Part shown: positions 48,923-60,776 of the stretch, in pieces
How positions within the stretch are numbered: position 1 is the first letter of the stretch
Layout: the number at the start of each line of letters is the position of its first letter
Assembly: GCA_029891345.1 (NCBI GenBank)
Contig: CM056995.1
Span: 217,190,547 to 217,254,546 of the forward strand
DNA: 64,000 nucleotides
Reading direction: 5' to 3'
Source: Dryococelus australis
Taxonomy: Eukaryota; Arthropoda; Insecta; Phasmatodea; Phasmatidae
Notes under the pieces: model-generated
The model's database searches: none
Told to the model about the DNA's origin: nothing
What the model saw: only the letters and a program-made list of their open reading frames with translations
Program-made: the position numbers and the translations under genes

Positions 48923-48980
48923 GAAGCAAGAGCAAGGCGTGTTTAGTTTCAGAAACAAAACACGCCTTGTCATTGCTCCT
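48923..48980. other. Stem-loop, caaggcgtgttt arms
   Basis: caaggcgtgttt (48933-48944) pairs with aaacacgccttg (48958-48969), and the loop itself contains gtttc/gaaac. Outer bases gcaa…ttgc/agcaat extend the pairing with a bulge. Confidence 0.6.
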
Positions 48981-49489
48981 TAAAACACAGACAGAGTATT
49001 TCCAGACCCCAATAGGCATATCTGTTATGGCTAATTTATTACCAGAATAATCACCATCCAGTAAGTACTTCCTGTAAAATCGAAAATAAACTGTTTATGA
49101 AGCAACATAGAACCACATTTTTACTCGCGTTCTTTCACTAGGCCTACTGCTGCTTCATAAACGTGGAGCAGTTTGAAATTGGAACACATTTGTACAAAAG
49201 AAGTTGACACATATAATGTAAAATACTTCCTAGGAAACCTCAGTGGATGAAAACATGAGGCGTGTGTGTGCACGCGCGCTACGTTGAGTATCGTCGTGTC
49301 TGTAGTTATGTACTTTTCTTCCTCCGACTGTTTCATTCTTTTTAACTTATTGTAATATTTGGTGCTGTTAAATTATTTTGTGAATTTCTGTATTTTGTAT
49401 TTGTCTGTTGTACTTTCTAAATTCTTGCTATATTGTGAGTAGATATATAATGGCGGTTCTGACACACGGGGTACAAGAGGGGAGAGAGG

Positions 49490-49650
49490 GATCCGGGGCG
49501 CCATTTTGGGTTTCCCTTTTTTCTCCTCAAAATTTTCCTTTTTTCCCTTTTCCCCTCAACATTTCCTGTTTATCCCTACAAGTTCTCCTTTTCCCCCAAA
49601 AATTTCCCGTTTGCCCCTAAAAGTTTTTTTTTTTTTTTTTTTTTTGTGAA
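49490..49650. repeat. Pyrimidine-rich tract
   Basis: Repeated tcctttttcccc / aaaatttcccgtttgcccc words end in a T-run of about 23 (49625-49647). The 70-codon frame over it is low complexity. Confidence 0.6.
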
Positions 49651-49854
49651 AAACTGCTTTCTCGTTGTTGTGGCTGACGTAACTTCTCAATGCGGCTGAC
49701 ATACCCCGAAACTCAGCCGCATGGAGGAATTGACAAAATTAAATTTATTTAATAACTATTTTATAAAATTAGATATATTTTATTAATTAAAAAGTTTAAA
49801 GACATAAGTATTAAGTGTTACATATCACCAGACTCGCCATTTCAAGGGACATTT

Positions 49855-50080
49855 GATCATGATATCATACCACCATTCTGTCTCGATTTTTATGCTCATT
49901 CATTCCATCTTGTTTTTCCTGCTCTATCATTCCGACCTGTTATTACACACTTTATCATTCCATCTAGATTTTTCCTGCTGTTATTCCATCCTGTTTTTTT
50001 CATGTTTTATCATTCCATCTTGTTTTTTCATGCTCTACCATTTTATGTCTTTTTTCATGCTCTATCAATACATGTTAGCT
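49855..50080. repeat. Degenerate ~35-bp tandem repeat
   Basis: Theme: tatcattccatcttgttttt then tcatgctc. The 116- and 110-codon frames here are translated repeat, not proteins; the following CT-rich stretch (50085-50170) lengthens them. Confidence 0.5.
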
Positions 50081-50644
50081 CTCTTGCTCTTTCTATCTTG
50101 TCTCTCTCATTCATTATTTTTCTCTCTCGCTCTCTTTCCTTTCTCTCTCTTGTCTCTCCAATTCGTTCGATTATACACATTCCCTTCACTGCCATCTTGT
50201 TAATTTACCACCAAAAATATTGCAGCTACGCCATATTGGATTTAGCTTCCGGCATTAGTTCCACTAGCCAACTTTCGGACGTCCTTTTTAGTCTCCTCCA
50301 CCTCTCTCGCCCTTATCGGCATCGGCATGTGTAGTGCCATAAGGTTTAACATGAGGAGCGAGTGTCAGAGGCCAGGTTGGTATAGGGAATTACGCTCATT
50401 CACCCTTATCGACAATCACCTAAAAAGTTAGGTTAGGTTCGGTCATTTTGGGATTAGGATTATCATAATGTTTAAGAAAAGTAATGCGTTTAGATTAGAA
50501 ATATATATAAATTTTTTACAAAACAAACATAACTGTGGCCATCTTGAATTTGAGTAAACATCGAAGCAACCTTTATTTTATTTTAAAAATAATTATATAT
50601 TCACCTTGACCATCAAATACAATGCATCACCTACTTTACAACAG

Positions 50645-51010
50645 GGCGTTTTTTGGACTTATGCCCTTTCTGACAAGGTCAATTATGAATTTATACCCTT
50701 TTGTAAATATACTCATAATTTCCGAACTGTTGATACTGTAAGGATCAATTTCATAACATAGACACCGTATCCAATATCCGTCACAGAGGTCAGATAATTT
50801 AAGCCCTATGCCCTTTCAACAAAGTCAATTTTGAGTTAAGCTCTTTTTATAACCGTACTCATAATTCCTGAGCCATTGATGATATGCTAATCAAAATTAA
50901 TAACATAGGCACCGTACCTGACATGCAACATAATTTTAAGGCCATTTGGGCCCTAAACCCTTTCTGGAAAAAGTTTAATTTGAGTTAAGCCTTTTTATAA
51001 ATTCACCAAG
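50645..51010. repeat. ~155-bp tandem repeat, 2-3 units
   Basis: atgccctttctgacaaggtc / atgccctttcaacaaagtc / aaaccctttctggaaaaag, each followed by aattttgagttaagc-like and actcataattcctgagc-like words and then cataggcaccgta. A further lone unit is recognisable at 52335-52420 (cccttttataagcatacc, actcataatttccc). Confidence 0.55.
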
Positions 51011-51054
51011 TACATACTCATCAAGGACATCTTTACCAGTGTAATATTAGTTCA

Positions 51055-51600
51055 TCTCCGATTTTAACCAAATTGTATTTGTGACTTGGGTAGATGCTAG
51101 GTATAATTAATGTAATGTTAATTTCGGACTTTGGAGTTCGATCCTTGGTTAGGGCACGTAATATAATTTATTTTACGATTTAAAAAAATTGTTTGTGAGT
51201 TGGGTAGGTGGCAGGGATAGTTAATGTAATGTTAGTTACGAATTTTGGAGTTTGATCCTCGGTCAGGACACGTAATATTATTTAATTTCCGATTTTAACC
51301 AAATGTTATTAATGATTTGGTTAGGTGGTAAGGGTAATTAATGTAATGTTAATTTCGGATTTTGTATTTCAATTCTTTGGTCAGGGCATGTAATATTATT
51401 TCATTTCTGATTTTAACCAAATTTTATTTGTGATTTGGGTAGATGCTGGGCTTGCTTAATGTTATGGTAATTTCGGATTATCGAGTTCGAGTCTCGGTCA
51501 GAACACCTAATATTATTTTATATCAGAATTTAACAAATACTTGGTTTTTTTATGTTCCTGCTTATAGTAATTAATGTAATGTTATTTTTGGACGACCATG
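51055..51600. repeat. ~118-bp tandem repeat, ~4.5 units, with B-box-like motif
   Basis: Each unit: gattttaaccaaatttta, tttgtgatttgggtaga, aattaatgtaatgttaattt, cggattttggagttcgatcc, tcggtcagggcacgtaata. The gagttcgatcctcggtcagg part looks like a tRNA T-arm with a B box (GGTTCGANNCC). Confidence 0.65.
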
Positions 51601-52429
51601 ATCGATTCCCAGGGGACACCTCATTGTTTAAAAAAATTCTTTGAAATGCATTTTTGCGCATTCACTTACGATCGCTGTCTTTGATATTACCTAATCAGTG
51701 TATACTGCTCATGTCATGTGTTATATGTTTGATGTCAACTCTCGAAGGTCGAGAATGGTGGAGAATACAGTTATATGATGTAATCGTGTAACTAACATAA
51801 TCGTGAAAATCCATACTTGCATAAACATGGAATGAATTTTTACTAGGTATTCCCGTACACACATGAATAAATAACAACTAAACATTCACCAAAGTAATGT
51901 ACCCTCTCAGCAAAACAGCCAAACTTCAAACTGTCATACACCTTTTCATTTGTTTCAGAATTTTCAATTAGTATTATTTTTAATATTGTTAGGTGTGGAA
52001 GGTATTACACTTACATTATGTTAGCATTCACTATAACCATATATCAAGTATGCACATTATATGTAGAGAGACATATGTCCGCTCCCGAGGAACTACAGCT
52101 CACCGTAATCATATTTTTCATAGGATATTTTCAAGCGAAAACAGTTCCTGCCTTATTCCTATCAGGTCAAAGAACCCTAACAAGAAAAAACAATTGTGTA
52201 TGAGGTTTCGACATATGCCAACAACCACAGACAGAATATTTCAACGAATCACTCTGATAAACCATTGCATCATGTAATAGCAAAACACACACACATCAAC
52301 CCCAACAACAAACAAGACTACAAGGTCAAACACACATAAAGCCCTTTTATAAGCATACCAACTCATAATTTCCCATATACCAAAGTTACAGGCATCAGTT
52401 TCATAACACACGCACTCACACAACTAATT

Positions 52430-52724
52430 TGCACATACCATACCAAGTAATTGCAAAACCCCATACCATCACACTTTACAAGCAAAACTAAATACTTGAA
52501 ATCTATATTAACATATAATACAACTCAAATGAACAAAACCTACAAAAACAGTCACGATCATAATATTTAACTACTTCAAACTATATTACTATCAACATAA
52601 CACCCAACTTACAAAACCCCTAACGTCAATCATCACTAGCAAAACTTAATACTTAACAACTGAATAAAAACTATCATACAACACAAATGAACAAATCTCC
52701 ATCATCTATCTTCCAATACTCATT

Positions 52725-52763
<39 letters not shown>

Positions 52764-54410
52764 ATGTATAATGATATACAAAAAGAAAAAATCCTTAACA
52801 AGATTCCGTTTATCCAATTTACTATATAACATCAATTAAAACCAAATTAAGATCCAAATGAAACACTAATCCCACTCGAATCATGCTATCCCATACTACA
52901 TATAGCAATCAAAACATTTTATTACATAGTAAAGAATGTTTGTTAAGATCTGCTCTTTTTAACAGTTGATTTGATCCTTCTAGAATACTTTGATATTATC
53001 TGCTAGCAAGTATTTACACAACTAAACCTTCTTTCATCTCACAAGAATCTTAAGTTTTGTTTACATGTAACTATATTTATCTACTGCGAAAAGCATAAAA
53101 ATAATGCATACATACTGATTTATTCAATACTTCAACCTAAATGCAGGCATGCATAGTTATACTAACATATTCTTTGTTTCAAGTGCCGACGGAGTAAATA
53201 TGTGTATATTAATTACTATGTGTGATATTTCTTTAAACCCACTCATCTTAAACATTAAATATTAAAAAATTCTTTAAAATTAACATTCTTTTTATCTACC
53301 ATTAAGTTAAAGACCTGCTAATTTAATATAGTGTACTAACACACCCACTAAGTACTCATTATGCAACAAACAACAACTTTACATACGCAAGTCAATGCGT
53401 TACCTATAATATCCTATCATAACCAAAAACATTTTAATTATCCTAGGAAGACTCTTTTGTGTATGGCTAACAAATTGTCGCAAACTTCCGAAGAACACCA
53501 TGTTTAATTCTTATCTACGCAGCTTAACATTTTGAGAAACTATAAATAATTGTACCAATCATGATAGGTTAGGCTCACATTGGGAAAATTGAGCATACAC
53601 GTTATCAATTATCAAGAGTAAAATATGTATATCCGCATAAAAAATACATATTTAGCAATAATATTTACATATAAGAAGCATCTACATAGTGACTTAAGAA
53701 TCATACAAGATAAGAATATATTTATTTTAATCGCGTATCCAGTAAATTAACCAAAGTATTGGTGTAATGAATGTACAACTGTAAGTAGTAAGAATGAAAC
53801 GAGATGAAACCAAATACCCATCGACAGATGAAAAACAACAAACAAGAAAGGAATATAACTATGGGTTTGAGAACATGCTCATTGCTTCATTGCAAGTAAA
53901 ACCCACTTTTTAGCACTAGTATTTACATGTTGAATAACTATTATGTTTAATTTCACTCTAAGTATACAACTTACCACAACCAAAATTAACACCTGACTAA
54001 CATATGCGTGATATTATGCATAACTTATACATGACAACTTGCAACACACTACCCAACAAACACCTGAACAATATGCCTTTTCATTAACTTTCTCACTCTA
54101 TATTCAACTCCAATGCAGCATTCATTACCTTTCTATATCAATCTATCACAGCTCATCGACAACAAAGAACCACATATACTCACCCACACAGGCCTCCATC
54201 TGTCCACCGTCACTCTGGAAGGAGATCAACGGTTCGCAGAAAAGATGCAAGTGAGTGCTTTATTTAGGAAGGCTACACAATCACTACCTGCATAACATAT
54301 GTAATTAAAGCATACTGTTATAAAAATTATTTTCCAAAATTCGTACACTTTAGAAATGACACATTCAACACAAGCATGTGTGAAATTACTGCTCTACATA
54401 TCAATCCTCA
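52430..54410. other. Stretch without recognised genes
   Basis: Strongly A-biased on the plus strand (tacacaaac, cataacaac words), flanked by tandem arrays. Strand asymmetry is notable, but no repeat unit, gene or hairpin stands out other than a (TA)n at 52728-52757. Confidence 0.45.
52728..52757. repeat. (TA)n microsatellite
   Basis: Fifteen TA units, uninterrupted. Confidence 0.9.
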
Positions 54411-54419
54411 ATAAAATCT

Positions 54420-55310
54420 CTAACCTCAATCCTCAATCCCAAACATCATTCCTTAAGACTCAAAAATTGTTTCCCATTCCTCAAAAATAATTCCTTATTA
54501 CTCATAAATCGTTCCTTATTCCTCAAAAATCATTCCTCAATCCTCAACCCTAAAAAATAACTCCACATTACTCAAAAATCATTCCTTATTTCTAAAAATC
54601 ATTCCTTATTTCTAGAAATCATTCCTCAATCTTCGATCCTCAACCATCCAAACTCACTCCTTATTCCTCAAAAATCATTCCTCACTCCTAAAAATTTGTT
54701 CCATATTCCTCAAAAATTATTCCATATTTCTAAAAAAATCATTCCTCAATCAACAGTGCTCAATCCTCAAAAATTGTTCCTTATACCTCATCAATTATTC
54801 CTCAATCCTCAAAAATCATCCCATATTCCTCAAAAATCATTACTTATTCCCCAAAAATGATTCCTCAATCCTCAAAATTCTTCCTTATTCCTCGAAAATC
54901 ATTCTTCAAACTCAATCCTCAAATATTGTTTCATATTCCTCAGAACTAGTTCCTTATTTCTCAAAAATCATTCCTTAATCATCAATCCTTAATCCTCAAA
55001 AGTGGTTCCTTATTCCTCAAAAATGATTTCTCATTCCTCAATCATCAATCCTCAAAAATCATTCCATATTCCTAAAAAATCCTTCCCTAATCCTCAAAAA
55101 TCATTCCTTATTCCTCAAAAATCATTCTTCAATCATCTATCCTCAATCCTCAAAAATCATTCCATATTTCTCAAATATAATTCCTTAATCTTTATTCCTC
55201 AATCCTCAAAAATCATTTCTTATTTCCTGTAAATCATTCTTTAATCATCAATCCTCAATCCTTAAAAATCGTTCCTTACTCCTCAAAAAAATGGTTCCTT
55301 ATCCTTCAAA
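54420..55310. repeat. ~20-bp minisatellite, ~45 units
   Basis: An 890-bp array of variants of attcctcaaaaatcattcc interspersed with tcaatcctcaatcctc. Unit length varies because of inserted 8-bp tcaatcct words, a higher-order pattern. The 76-codon frame at 55002 is translated repeat. Confidence 0.75.
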
Positions 55311-55865
55311 GAACATATCTAACAAGATATCACAATACCACAAAACATACATAGATCTATTTAAACACACAAACAGTATAACACAAACGCACACACAAAA
55401 TCCCATAATGTACATAAATTAATTCACAACTATCATCAGATAGTCTCAGTTATTTATACGAGATCTGATAAACCTCGCATGACCTATAGTGTTAGACACT
55501 AATACAATCTGTAAAAAAAATTGGGGAACAACATTACTATCGCGGACTTATTTGATAGACACACACTTAACAAATTTGCAAGGTACAAAACCCGCAACGC
55601 TCCTTTGATGATACTGAGATAAGAAAGAAAATGAAAGAACGAAATTAGGCAAAGAAAAAATATACAAAACCAAAGACAAAATATTCAAGTCCGTTTTAGA
55701 GTTTCACATAATAGTGTTAAGTATTGCATATATGTTAAGCCTTACGAGAATATTTTACATAAATTCCTGGATACACCTTGTTACGGATTAGGATAGCTAA
55801 CCTGATTGCCGCACCGAACATGGAAACCAGGATAAGGACCGCGGGCGTTTTGAACATGTTTGTGT

Positions 55866-56035
55866 TAAATATTAACTTTTCTAATAATTTCACAGTTTCA
55901 CTTGACCGACGCGTGAATAAAGTGATGAGGCTCGTGACAATGTTAATCTTACATAAGGCCGAAGAATACACAATGGGAATACAAGTATATCTTAAGCAGA
56001 GCTTTCATAAGTGCTCATTTTACCGTGAATAGCCT
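55866..56035 (+). mobile_element. F1 MITE, right part, just upstream of the SLC22 first exon
   Basis: aataatttcacagtttcact, then gaataaagtgatgaggc, then the terminus ctcattttaccgtgaatagc. It ends ~70 bp before the acceptor at 56105. Confidence 0.65.
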
Positions 56036-56105
56036 ATTTCATTTCAGTTTTCATTTGTTCATGCCATCTCTGTGTTACAATCCATCATTTGTTTCATGTG
56101 TTCAG

Positions 56106-56434
56106 TCGTCAGCATGGTGGAGGAAGAGCGGCCACCCGTCGAGGGGAAGACCCCCAAGAGCAGCGGCGGCGGCCAGAGTGATGGCGTGCAGTCCACCATC
56201 GGCGACATAGGCCGCTGGCAGGTGTTCGTGTTCGTGTGGGTGTCGTTGCTCAAGTTCCCCGTCGCCTGGCACATGATGGGCATCGTGTTCCTGGCGCCGC
56301 CCGTCAAGGCGCTCTGCCGCCGGGACCTCAACTCCTCCGACCACTGCATCGCCACTGACGGCAATGGCACGGAGGAGCCCTGCACCAGCTGGCAGTACGA
56401 CCGCTCCATCTTCAGCGAGACCATCATCACCGAG
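56106..56434 (+). CDS. SLC22-type organic cation transporter, first coding exon (residues 1-107)
   Basis: The ATG at 56114 opens a 107-codon frame ending in a phase-0 donor (GAG|gtgagc, 56435). A pyrimidine-rich tract and ttcag at 56101-56105 form a good acceptor, so the exon probably begins at 56106 with 8 bases of 5' leader, implying an upstream noncoding exon that I did not find. Residues 1-34 are polar and cytoplasmic-like (IGDIGRW at 29-35 is a typical SLC22 entry). Residues ~36-62 form TM1, with LKFPVAWHMMGIVFLAPP typical of insect organic cation transporters. Then comes an extracellular loop with cysteines C68, C78 and C90, and sequons N73-S-S and N84-G-T. The loop is short for the family (~45 residues before WDLVC). 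It closes with SWQYDRSIFSETIITE. Family knowledge: 12-TM plasma-membrane carriers of organic cations, anions or zwitterions; substrate cannot be inferred. GC is far above surrounding DNA. The start could lie further upstream if an earlier coding exon exists. Confidence 0.88.
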
Positions 56435-56484
56435 GTGAGCTTACAGCCTGACGTTATGTTGCACACGAGGTAGTTACACGGCTA

Positions 56485-57057
56485 GTGCCCGGTCGCACCA
56501 TCGTGGTTCGAAACTCGATCCAAGATCGGATCTCAGATCGACACAGAAAACTGTTGCACCATTCGAGTTCAGAGCTGGACTGGAGATCAAGATGAAGTTC
56601 ATTTCGAACCACCGAAATTGGTGGTTCGAAACCTTGATCCGAGATCAGCAGCTATCGTCGACAAGTGTAGTTCGAAAATACACCAACAGATAGAATTACA
56701 TTCGATTGTTTTCTATGGAAATTAAAACAACATTATACGAACTTGAATATTATTCAGTAAAATTCGTACAACAATAATTCACTTAAAACAGATAAAACAT
56801 CGCACATCTAGTTCTATCAATAGTGAAAAATACGCCTACTTCCATGACGTCATATATTACGAACCAATAGCAAAATTTGTCTCACACTTAATATCGATCT
56901 CTCACTTTGGGACCCAGATCGACGAATCGGAGATCCAGAATCATGAAATTTCGTCGATGCAACACTTTTACATTGGAACCAAGATCAAACTGGCTCTTGA
57001 TTCAGAACTAAGATCATTTGATCTAGGATCGGGGAATATGTTTGTGCAACCGGGCAT
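56485..57057. mobile_element. F5 MITE copy b, in SLC22 intron 1
   Basis: Starts gtgcccggtcgcaccatcg and ends gtgcaaccgggcat, a ~13-bp terminal inverted repeat (TGCCCGGTYGCAC). The body aligns with copy a and repeats the gatcgag/ctcgatc theme. Begins 50 bp after the exon 1 donor. Confidence 0.7.
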
Positions 57058-57359
57058 AGGGCAGACAGCTCCCTTAATGCGAATCTCTTCTCATCAGAAT
57101 TGAGTCTCCTAAAAGCAGGAACAACAAAGAGTTCTGCATTTACTTGTATACCAAAATGCCTGGAGAAGAGCCCATAGTGTTGTGACGCAACTGTACCTGA
57201 CATTGCTATATTTTGCTTGAGGAAACAACTTTGTTTTAATCTGGCGGAGTGTTTCAAACGGGCACTTCCTGTGATACCACAGCTCTCTACGTCTTACCCC
57301 ACACACTTTGATCCACATACTCTGACACCGAGAGCTATTATAGTAATCGCTCTCAAAAG

Positions 57360-58090
57360 ACATCACCTGTCAGCTTTGGCAAAAGCCGGTACTTCTACAA
57401 CTGCCTTACAAAGGCCGGTATTTCCAGTGCTATCTAACCAAGTTCGGTAACTTTGTCACCGCCTGATAAGGCGTGAAAAAGTGGTTGCCTCTTCTGCTGC
57501 CTGACAAAGAAATGTACTTCTAACATCGTCGACGAAGGCTGCCAATGATAGTTACCACAAACGCCTATGCCTACCAGACCGTTGTTTATCTAAGATCGGC
57601 ACTTCTCAGTTAACAACTGGGAAGGTCGGCTCTTCCATCACTGCCTGTATAAGACTTTCATTTCCAGTCACAGACAAAGGCCTGTCCTTCCTCTATTATT
57701 AGACGACATTACCTCACAAAGGTCATTACCAAATGAAGGTCAATTCCTCTCGAGCACCACTTGATCAAGTCCGGCCTTCCATGAACCATCTGACAAAATT
57801 CAACACATCTTCTGACATCAACTGGCCAAAACCGGCAGTTCCAGTCAATACTAGCACAAATGAGGCACTGCCAGTCGCTATAGGCCTACTTGGCGAATGC
57901 CAATGCCTACTCTTGCGTCCAGATAAAGGTCTATATTTCCTCTTCCATCTATTGTAAAAAAATTGGCATTTTCCTCCCTATCTCAAACGCCGGCACTCCC
58001 AGTAACAGCTTCGCAAAATCCGATGTCTCTTCTATTCCTGCCTGACAAAGGTAGGTTTTCCCAATCACTACTTGACCGAAACCACTCCTC
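57360..58090. repeat. Degenerate ~36-bp minisatellite in SLC22 intron 1
   Basis: About 20 decayed units built on ctgcctgacaaaggccggta followed by cttccagt. Examples: ctgccttacaaaggccggta (57400), ctgacaaaggtaggttttcc (58045). Open frames here are incidental. Confidence 0.55.
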
Positions 58091-59249
58091 TCTTATTAAT
58101 TCTTGTCTCCCAGATAGTACTTCTTTTCAATCTCTCTCTATCGCTCTCTCTTTCTCTCTCTCTAACTCACCTCTTTCATTTTCCCAGAACCTGCAGTAAG
58201 ATAGTGGACAATCGGGCTGCCCGATTCCTCCGGATATTTTCCATCGCTCAAATATGCCACCTAGAGAAGTGCATCGTGCCAAACTCAAGGAAATTCATGC
58301 CTCAGGGCCACTAACAGCATCATCTGTACTAATAATTTGATACCTTTGTTGGTATTTCGACCAAGCGAGAGCGACGTGTATTCTCAACATTTCTCTTGCG
58401 AACAAATTCATATCCAAATCGCATATATGTGGGACACTGTAGTCATTGTTATGTTAATCTCAGCCATCTGTCTTAAACTCATAACTAAGTAACACGGATA
58501 TTTTATTTTGCACCGATGAAACGTCCAAGATTTAGGAATTTGTCTTCTTAAAACAATGTGACTTTTTATGGTAAATGAGGCCGTATTTTGTAAGTTCCTA
58601 TGTGATATGTATTCAAATACGATAGAACTTTTCTGGTGCTATTTTCGTATTTAGTGCTTATTTTCTATCCAATAATAAATATATTCGTTGGCTATGTGAT
58701 ATGTTTTAATGTGTTTTTCAAAATTCAAAACAGTAATTACCGTTATTTACCGCCATTCGTAAATAACCTTATCATTTGTTATAAGTTACAAGTTTCCACT
58801 TTTATTTCTAAGCATTTATTTTTAGGAATCCCATTTATTTTGTCTACTAAATTTATTATCTACTGAATAAGTAACTGGTGTTTGAATATGTGACAAGACT
58901 ACACTAATTTCAATGTGTTTTTATGGTGCCTTTGAAGCACTCATGCCATAACAATAAACAACGTGCTTGCCATGATATTAGCAAACACAGAGGTGATAAC
59001 TGATGACTTGGAAGTTATTCCCTGGAGTATATTTTATTTTGATGAATTCCGGAATACTCATGACTTTGAATAAATGACTTACATCCAGATAAATGTGACC
59101 CAAAGGACATAAACAGTTATACTAGCGAGCCTAGAAAGACTTCTCTGAAAGCGTATCTGCTCATAAACATTTCTTTAAATTGTAAAATGCCAAAGAAATT
59201 TCTATGACAACAGATCCAGTGAACGTGTCATGTGATGAACGTATCCAGA

Positions 59250-59515
59250 ATGCCCGGTATTGGGAAATGATAGAATTGTTTTTTAACTCGCTAAGGGCAC
59301 ACAAAATAATACTTAGATGATGTGCAACAACTGCCATAAATCACTTTGCAGACAGCGGAAATGTAATCCAAAATATTCATAGACACCAGGAGATTACATA
59401 TTTCACAGCCAGCCTCTAATTTTGGTCTTATTAAGTGCTATGTCTATGCAATAGAGCTATAGGCTGTTCGTAGTTAAATGAGTGCTTTTGAAAGCCCTGC
59501 TTAGGGTCTGCTTTT
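59250..59515. repeat. Duplicated block, copy 1 (SLC22 intron 1)
   Basis: Matches 61247-61510 at roughly 80-85% by eye: ggtattgggaaatgatagaa, gggcacacaaaataatact, ggaaatgtaatccaaaatat, cacagccagcct, taagtgctatgtctatgca. It runs without a break into an F1 terminus (ataggctgttcgtagttaaa). Confidence 0.65.
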
Positions 59516-59595
59516 ACTCGGAAGTGTTAGGAATGTAAACGTACCACTTATATGGAAATTATAACTCTGATGTATATAAAACAAGAAAAAACTAA

Positions 59596-60117
59596 AGGTG
59601 GACTCACAACCATACGTCAGTCGCCCGTCCGTCAGGCAGTCACGTGATCTTCGACTAATCGCAAGGTAACTTTTTTTCTATTCGTCAATCCGTCAAATAT
59701 AAATCCAACTTTAACTTTCGACTAACCTACGGATGGGCCACCACCTTCTGACGACATTCCGTAGATGCGAATACGCACTTTGAAATAAAATGCAAGACGG
59801 TGGATATGTTTTTATTTATCTTGGTGGTAAATTCAGGAATTTAAAACGTAAACATCAATTCAGCATAAATTTTTATCACGTAAAAAATTATTTCCCTAAA
59901 ATGTTTCTTTCTTGAAAAAGTATGTCCAACCAAAATACACCTTCTACGAAAGAAAGATTGCGATGTTAAATTGTCACGCTGAAATTTTGCCGGACAGAAG
60001 GATTGACGGACGACGGGTTTTTGTGAGTCGCTTTCAACTGACGGACGAAAAAACAGACGGATAACCGACTGACGGCCAGGCGACTGACGGGTTAGACGGA
60101 TGGTTGTGAGCCCAGCT
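59596..60117. mobile_element. F7b TIR element with CCGTC-rich ends
   Basis: Ends AGGTGGACTCACAACCAT and ATGGTTGTGAGCCCAGCT are inverses with few mismatches, flanked by TAA (59593-59595) and TAA (60118-60120). Same subterminal cgtccgtc / gacggacg arrays and the same catcacgtga-like motif (cacgtgat) near the left end as F7a. Lies in SLC22 intron 1. Noncoding, about 520 bp. Confidence 0.7.
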
Positions 60118-60249
60118 TAACTTTAATGGCCAAAATGGAAACACTACACTCGTAATACAAGTCTCGTGACATTTTTATTAATTCGCTGCCAACTTAGGTG
60201 TGCCAGTGTGTAGGCCTACTGTGATATATATGTGGTTATTGGCAGAGAT

Positions 60250-60296
60250 TTTTTTTTCAAAGGTTGATTTCCAAAGTTCTCACTTCAACGTGAACA
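60250..60296 (+). mobile_element. F1 MITE, terminal fragment
   Basis: tttcaaaggttgatttccaa followed by agttctcacttcaacgtgaac matches one F1 end only. Confidence 0.45.
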
Positions 60297-60314
60297 TACT
60301 TTAGCGACTCTTAG

Positions 60315-60776
60315 CCATGGGCTGTGTTCGAATTCGACAACTAAGGGCCCTTATCTGTCTTCGTGACCTTGAAAAGTGCATCCCGGATGTGACGTCACAT
60401 TGTCGCTGTCCGAATTCACAGCAAGGGTACATTATGCACCATATAATTTCCCCTTCAGCCAAGGGCACGAACAACTTTACCCTTCTCGAGCCTTAGATAG
60501 TTTCCAATTAGCAATTTTTTTAAATATTTCATTAGTTTGTTTGTTTTGTTTTTACAACTCTGCACCGTCGCAGAAAACACTTTCGAACGCCACAAAGACA
60601 AATGAAACTCGCATAGAGCGAAATTTGACAGAATAAAACTCTAGGTGGAAACGAACACAAACGTCCGAATTCACTGACGAATATATCAATGGAAGGGAAC
60701 AAGGGCCCGTGAAACGGGAAGGGATCAAGGGTAAGTGATGAAGGGCACATTGCACCGAAATCGAACACAGCCATGG
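60315..60776. mobile_element. F10b TIR element in SLC22 intron 1
   Basis: Ends ccatgggctgtgttcgaatt and atcgaacacagccatgg are inverses. The subterminal aagggcccttatc / gataaggg-like motifs (aagggtaagtgatgaagggc) mirror each other. The terminal core GGCTGTGTYCGAATT is shared with F10a. Ends 74 bp before the exon 2 acceptor. Confidence 0.65.

Noticed and set aside
49853-50334. 116- and 110-codon hydrophobic frames resembling membrane proteins
   Set aside because: They arise from a T-rich degenerate tandem repeat and CT-rich sequence; hydrophobicity is a composition effect.
51055-55310. CRISPR array
   Set aside because: Repeats here are contiguous or diverged with no uniform unique spacers, and the DNA is eukaryotic.
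55735-55971. Minus-strand frame MFKTPAVLILVSMFGAAIRL and onward, membrane-like
   Set aside because: Lies mostly in an F1 fragment; only ~90 bp (55770-55860) is GC-richer and unexplained, too little for a call.
56059-56466. Antisense 135- and 80-codon frames over SLC22 exon 1
   Set aside because: GC-rich coding sequence produces long antisense frames; the sense strand has family motifs and splice sites.
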